Part shown: positions 60,961 through 64,000 of the stretch, one piece after another | Layout: every line of letters starts with the position of its first letter | How positions within the stretch are numbered: position 1 is the stretch's first letter | From: Mycolicibacterium sp. | GTDB taxonomy: Bacteria > Actinomycetota > Actinomycetes > Mycobacteriales > Mycobacteriaceae | DNA length: 64,000 nt | Reading direction: 5' to 3' | NCBI RefSeq assembly: GCF_016462545.1 | Contig: NZ_JAEMTA010000003.1 | Location: 160,842-224,841 of the forward strand | Program-made: the position numbers and the translations under genes | Notes under the pieces: model-generated | Told to the model about the DNA's origin: nothing | The model's database searches: none | What the model saw: only the letters and a program-made list of their open reading frames with translations

Positions 60961-61962
60961 TCACCGTTGGGCGGCTGCGGCCACGACCAAAGCCGTTGCC
61001 GTCGAACCAAACTCGACTGCCTGCAGGCCGGAGAACGTCTCGGCCGAGACCGTGCCCAGGACCATGAGGAGTCGACTGCGGCCGTGATCGTCGAGTTCGT
61101 CGACGAGCCGGTCGAACTCGGCCCACATCTCGCCGTCCACGACCGCCGCCGTCAAGCCGTGGAGGTGGCCGTCCGTTGCCCGGGCGATGGCGGCAGCCAG
61201 CATCTCCGGGGTGATCACACCCGCGAAACCGACCATCGCCGAATGCTCGCCGCGCTCGAGTAGCTCGCCGGCGATGTCGGCGACGGTGTCGACCGGGACG
61301 GCGGCGACGATCGGCCCGAATCGGTGTGGATCGAGCGCCAACGCCAGGTCGGCGAGTTCGGCCGCATCGAGTTCGGCGGCGATCTGCTGAATCTGGTCGT
61401 TGGGTAGTTCGGCGATGACGCGGTCGAGGTTGTCGTTCCACGTCAGCAGCGGCACCACGGCGAGCAGGTCATGCGGGTTTGCGACGCCGAGCGCCGCGAA
61501 CAACGCCTCGACCTCGACGGCGCCGACGAAGCGCGCCATCGCTGCATATTCCTTGCGGCTGAACAACTCCCGCGACACCTCACCGACGCGCTCTGCTGGA
61601 ATCGCCCGCACGACGTCCTGTGCGCGCACCGGGTCCAACGCGATCGCGAGATCTCCGAGGTACCTCACCGAGACACGGCCGACCAGGTCGCGCGCCTTGT
61701 TGGGCTCCAGTAGTTCGGCGGCGAGCGCAGCGCCTGCGGGCGGAAGGAATTTCTCGGCCAGCCGTCCCGCGATGGGGCCGGGAATCGTCTGGGAGAGTCC
61801 CGCCACGCGCGCGAATCGGCGGCGCTTGTCCGCCGACAATCGACTGGCGATCTGGTCGTGGAGTGCGCTCAGGGCATCGTCGGACACGGCCTCCAGACCA
61901 GTCAGCTCGCTGGTCGCCACCCCCAGCAGCAGGGCGATCGCGTCCAGTCGAGAGCCGCTCAT
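60961..61962 (-). CDS. Alpha-helical repeat protein, MgtE-N-like
   Basis: The 333-residue soluble protein is nearly all helical. It contains an internal duplication of about 60 residues: YLGDLAIALDPVRAQDVVRA and following text matches ELADLALALDPHRFGPIVAA and following text. The pattern resembles the solenoid of MgtE N-domains, but no membrane or CBS domain is present. It may be a scaffold or regulator. The start overlaps the stop of the small CC peptide gene (ATGA). Confidence 0.65.
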   Translation of the reverse strand: MSGSRLDAIALLLGVATSELTGLEAVSDDALSALHDQIASRLSADKRRRFARVAGLSQTIPGPIAGRLAEKFLPPAGAALAAELLEPNKARDLVGRVSVRYLGDLAIALDPVRAQDVVRAIPAERVGEVSRELFSRKEYAAMARFVGAVEVEALFAALGVANPHDLLAVVPLLTWNDNLDRVIAELPNDQIQQIAAELDAAELADLALALDPHRFGPIVAAVPVDTVADIAGELLERGEHSAMVGFAGVITPEMLAAAIARATDGHLHGLTAAVVDGEMWAEFDRLVDELDDHGRSRLLMVLGTVSAETFSGLQAVEFGSTATALVVAAAAQR

Positions 61963-62228
61963 CCGAGCAACGCCTTGCGAATCGCACCGCGCAACGGCAA
62001 CGGAACGCCCTTGAGCGCCTTCTTGACGCCGGCCTCCATCGCCGCAGCCTGGCGGGTGCGGGCGTCCTCGACCTGGCCGGCCAGCCGGGCCTGCACCTCG
62101 GGGGGCAGCGCACTTATCTCAGAGGGCGGCTCGACGCCGAGGGCATCGGTGAGTTCGCTAGACACGAACAACTTCCTACCATCGAGGTCCCTGACGTTCG
62201 GACCTCGGCCGTGGCCACAGCAGCTCAC
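61959..62228 (-). CDS. 89-residue small protein with N-terminal Cys-Cys
   Basis: It begins MSCCGHGRGPNVRDL and ends VPLPLRGAIRKALLG. The N-terminal Cys-Cys-Gly-His could bind metal. The second half is helical and basic. It begins with a GTG at 62228, 12 bp after the EamA transporter gene, and its stop overlaps the alpha-repeat gene, giving a three-gene operon. No family is known to me. Confidence 0.55.
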   Translation of the reverse strand: MSCCGHGRGPNVRDLDGRKLFVSSELTDALGVEPPSEISALPPEVQARLAGQVEDARTRQAAAMEAGVKKALKGVPLPLRGAIRKALLG

Positions 62229-62240
62229 TGCCGAGCACCC

Positions 62241-63167
62241 TCACCCCCGAGGAAGGGACGAACACGGCTCCGCCGGTTGCGGTTCACGGCGCGGACGGGC
62301 ACGGCGACGGCTGATCGCCACACCGCCGAGCGCGAGTGCGCCGCCCGCGAATCCCAGCACCGTCGGCACCTCGCCGAGCACGAACCACGACATCAGGATG
62401 GCGATGGCCGGTACCGCCAGCGTGGTAGCCGCCATCTTGCCCGCATCCGTGCGGTTCAGCGCGTAGGCCCAGGTGAGGAATGCGATGGCCGTCGGCCCAA
62501 CCCCCAGGAAGACCACTCCGGCCAGAGCGGTCGGCGGGGCCGCGGCGATCTCGTCGATGGCCTGGAGTGCGAACGGTGCAGTGGCCGCCAGGCCGATGGC
62601 GCATCCGACCCAGGTGGCGGAGATGGCGTTCACGGTGCGCAGCGCCACCTTCTGCAGAAGCACACCCGCGGCGTAGAGCACCGCGGCAAGCAACCCGAGA
62701 CCGACACCGAGGTGATCGTTGACACCGACGCCGGATCCACCCAGGGAAATGAGTACGACACCGATGAAGGCGATCACGATGCCCACCACCAGCGGCCGGG
62801 GAAAGCCTTCACTGAGGAAGAACCCCGCGAAGACGGCCACGAGGATCGGCGCGAAGTTGACCAACAGCGCAGCCGTACCGGCATCGAGATGCTGCTCGGC
62901 CCAGTTCAGCACCACGGTGTACGCGGCAAACCAGAGCAAGCCGTAACCCACGACCAACGCCAATCCCCGGCCTCGCGGCAGCGGAGGGCGGTAGATCGCC
63001 GCCACCGCGGTCAATGCGATGGTCCCAACGCCCAGGCGGAGGAACGCCAGTGCGCCCGGGTTGAATTCAGAGCCGCAGAAGCGGATGACGACGAATGCCG
63101 AGGCCCACAGAAGAACTGTGACGACGGCTGCGAGCACTGCCAGGCGATCCGGACGCGTCGCTTCCAT
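62241..63167 (-). CDS. EamA/DMT-superfamily transporter
   Basis: The 308-residue carrier has ten spans arranged as two EamA repeats (LLWASAFVVIRFCGSEFNPG; LLVNFAPILVAVFAGFFLSE; VFLGVGPTAIAFLTWAYALN; VLGEVPTVLGFAGGALALGG). It probably exports metabolites such as amino acids. The ATG at 63167 is preferred to 63239. It starts a probable operon with the CC peptide and the alpha-repeat protein. Confidence 0.87.
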   Translation of the reverse strand: MEATRPDRLAVLAAVVTVLLWASAFVVIRFCGSEFNPGALAFLRLGVGTIALTAVAAIYRPPLPRGRGLALVVGYGLLWFAAYTVVLNWAEQHLDAGTAALLVNFAPILVAVFAGFFLSEGFPRPLVVGIVIAFIGVVLISLGGSGVGVNDHLGVGLGLLAAVLYAAGVLLQKVALRTVNAISATWVGCAIGLAATAPFALQAIDEIAAAPPTALAGVVFLGVGPTAIAFLTWAYALNRTDAGKMAATTLAVPAIAILMSWFVLGEVPTVLGFAGGALALGGVAISRRRARPRREPQPAEPCSSLPRG

Positions 63168-63296
63168 GGGTCCAGTCTTCGCGGCGGTGACCGCCGTGGA
63201 CAAGCGGATTTCCGACAGGACAGTCACAGATTCTGCCAACGTCGGATTCGATCAGCGTTTTCCCATCGTTATCCAAGTTTGTCCCAACTGTCACTT

Positions 63297-63336
63297 GGGT
63301 AACTCCCATCACAGCTTCGGTTCGCCGGAGTTACCC
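63297..63336 (+). promoter_or_regulatory. 10-bp hairpin upstream of leader peptide
   Basis: GGGTAACTCC (63297-63306) and GGAGTTACCC (63327-63336) pair perfectly with a 20-base loop. A second dyad, CCAAGT/ACTTGG (63273-63278, 63293-63298), overlaps its first arm, so two exclusive structures are possible. The GGAG in the second arm lies 15 bases before the leader ATG, so pairing might hide it. Suggests an attenuator or operator. Confidence 0.5.
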
Positions 63337-63345
63337 GAATTCGCC

Positions 63346-63378
63346 ATGAAAGAGATGAATGGAATCCCGCCACCATGA
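63346..63378 (+). other. Polyproline leader peptide frame
   Basis: ATG at 63346 opens MKEMNGIPPP, ending in TGA at 63376-63378, which overlaps the ATG of the next gene (ATGA). Three Pro codons just before the stop are a known slow or stalling context for ribosomes. Together with the hairpin it may control the downstream gene. Confidence 0.4.
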
Positions 63379-63860
63379 ACACCGTCCTTTACTTCAGCGC
63401 CAACGGCGCCGTGTATGAAACTCAGGCCTACACCAAGGCCGACATCAACGAGCTGGTCCGCAACCGCGGACTTCAATGCTTGACCAGCACTGATAGCCAG
63501 TTCGACTTCTGGTTCAGCCCGTCCCCCGCCGGATGCCAACAGCGCGTCAATCGCAGCGCCACAGAAGTACTGCTGGGCACGACGTCATTCTCGGCCCGCT
63601 CGGTACCGCTATTTCGCGGCGCCGTCGTCGTGGCCACGCATGACGCGGAAGGTGATCTCGACGGACTCAGCTGGCAGCAACTCGACCTGCTGGCCCAGAA
63701 GGCCCGGTCGCTGAGCGCTCGATCCGAGCGGACGCTGAACAAGCGGGCGGATCAGGCTGATCGCCGAGTGCGCCGGGCCGTCGAGGCCGCGGGGGCTGCG
63801 CGAAGCGCCAAGGCGGTTCCGGCTCGGAGGGCGACGCCGCGCACTCCCGTTCTGCACTGA
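63375..63860 (+). CDS. 161-residue protein of unknown function
   Basis: The product has a compact N-terminal region (MNTVLYFSANGAVYETQAYT; DSQFDFWFSPSPAGCQQRVN) and a basic Ala/Arg-rich C-terminal tail (SERTLNKRADQADRRVRRAV). The tail could bind nucleic acid. It lacks its own ribosome binding site and seems coupled to the leader frame at 63346. I do not recognise the family. Confidence 0.6.
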   Translation: MNTVLYFSANGAVYETQAYTKADINELVRNRGLQCLTSTDSQFDFWFSPSPAGCQQRVNRSATEVLLGTTSFSARSVPLFRGAVVVATHDAEGDLDGLSWQQLDLLAQKARSLSARSERTLNKRADQADRRVRRAVEAAGAARSAKAVPARRATPRTPVLH

Positions 63861-63930
63861 CAAGCACACCTCAGACACGTTCATTCCCAACACCATTGGG
63901 CGCCTGTCGGACGCAGCAGGTAGGACGGCG

Positions 63931-64000
63931 CTAGCCGCAGTTCGTTGGTGGTTGGGGTTCGAAGGGTTGGTACCACCACCAGTTGGCGCGTTCCCCGGTC
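63931..64000 (-). CDS. C-terminal end of a protein running off the window
   Basis: Minus-strand frame ending at the TAG 63933-63931 reads TGERANWWWYQPFEPQPPTN then CG. The Trp-rich, Pro-rich tail looks like a real C-terminus. Only about 22 residues are visible, so no function can be given. Confidence 0.35.
   Translation of the reverse strand, partial: TGERANWWWYQPFEPQPPTNCG

Noticed and set aside
61620..63302. 560-codon plus-strand frame across the EamA operon
   Set aside because: It spans three well-supported minus-strand genes and is rich in Arg/Gly/Gln, as expected of antisense.
63367..63377. GCCACCATG, a Kozak-like context at the ATG
   Set aside because: A chance match in bacterial DNA; the overlap with the leader stop is the meaningful feature.

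Overview
The window is about 64 kb of GC-rich DNA, densely coded on both strands with many GTG starts and 4-base ATGA/GTGA overlaps. The protein families point to a mycobacterium, most likely a free-living pigmented rapid grower (Mycolicibacterium-like). The evidence is three intact deazaflavin (F420)-type nitroreductase-family proteins plus one broken one, an F420-type LLM oxidoreductase, a HadA-like and a fused HadA/HadB dehydratase, an Rv1733c-type membrane protein with a DosR-like site, a DUF3159 protein, a GAF-ANTAR regulator and an ECF42/DGPF pair. The genus assignment is inference. I see no rRNA, tRNA, insertion sequence, prophage or CRISPR array.

Layout. 0.2-5.8 kb: a ROK regulator divergent from an MFS exporter, a DGPF protein with its ECF42 sigma factor and a candidate autoregulated promoter, a Nudix hydrolase and an LLM oxidoreductase. 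6-11.3 kb: an MFS transporter fused to a universal stress domain, preceded by a perfect 14-bp palindrome and a short out-of-frame leader; a secreted clan-A glycosidase; an MHS-type permease; a small conserved protein. 11.3-13.9 kb (minus strand): the most unusual locus. A small Cys-free acidic peptide with three near-identical 23-residue repeats is followed by a JmjC/cupin-4 oxygenase and a sucrase/ferredoxin-like thioredoxin-fold protein, then a decayed rhomboid-like gene. It looks like a candidate hydroxylated-peptide (RiPP-like) system. 14-17.1 kb: GH3 beta-glucosidase and a YihY/BrkB membrane protein. 17.1-22.9 kb: a carotenoid end-group cluster (CDP-alcohol transferase, CrtD/CrtI-like desaturase, CruC/CruG-like glycosyltransferase, CruF hydratase, CrtU aromatase) suited to a phlei-xanthophyll- or OH-chlorobactene-glucoside-like pigment. 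22.9-25.6 kb: HadA-like dehydratase, F420-type protein, and divergent small-protein genes with SigF-like promoters and an inverted repeat. 25.6-33.7 kb: GH6 cellulase, an Ssu-type ABC importer operon, an ABC-F protein, a methyltransferase, a truncated F420-type gene joined to an NmrA-like gene, and a cupin.

33.8-42.4 kb: Tat-exported multicopper oxidase, a NarL/DesK-type two-component system, an F420-type protein with a small partner, an SDR, a further F420-type protein, a GH13 enzyme and the Rv1733c-like protein with its DosR-type box. 42.5-48.3 kb: a membrane GGDEF-EAL protein with both catalytic sites intact, membrane proteins, fused HadAB and a MerR regulator. 48.4-56.2 kb: an S9 peptidase, a PlsC acyltransferase, a carotenoid cleavage oxygenase divergent from a TetR regulator across two identical-half-site operators, an orphan solute-binding lipoprotein and a flavoprotein. 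56.3-64 kb: GAF-ANTAR antiterminator, a ClC channel, a bacteriophytochrome whose output is a PP2C/SpoIIE phosphatase, an EamA-small peptide-alpha-solenoid operon, and a small protein preceded by a 10-bp hairpin and a polyproline leader peptide.

Links between regions (inference): pigment synthesis (17-23 kb), carotenoid cleavage (51 kb) and red-light sensing (58.7 kb) suggest a light-exposed habitat. SigF-like and DosR-like sites, the stress-domain fusion and the phosphatase-output phytochrome suggest substantial stress regulation.
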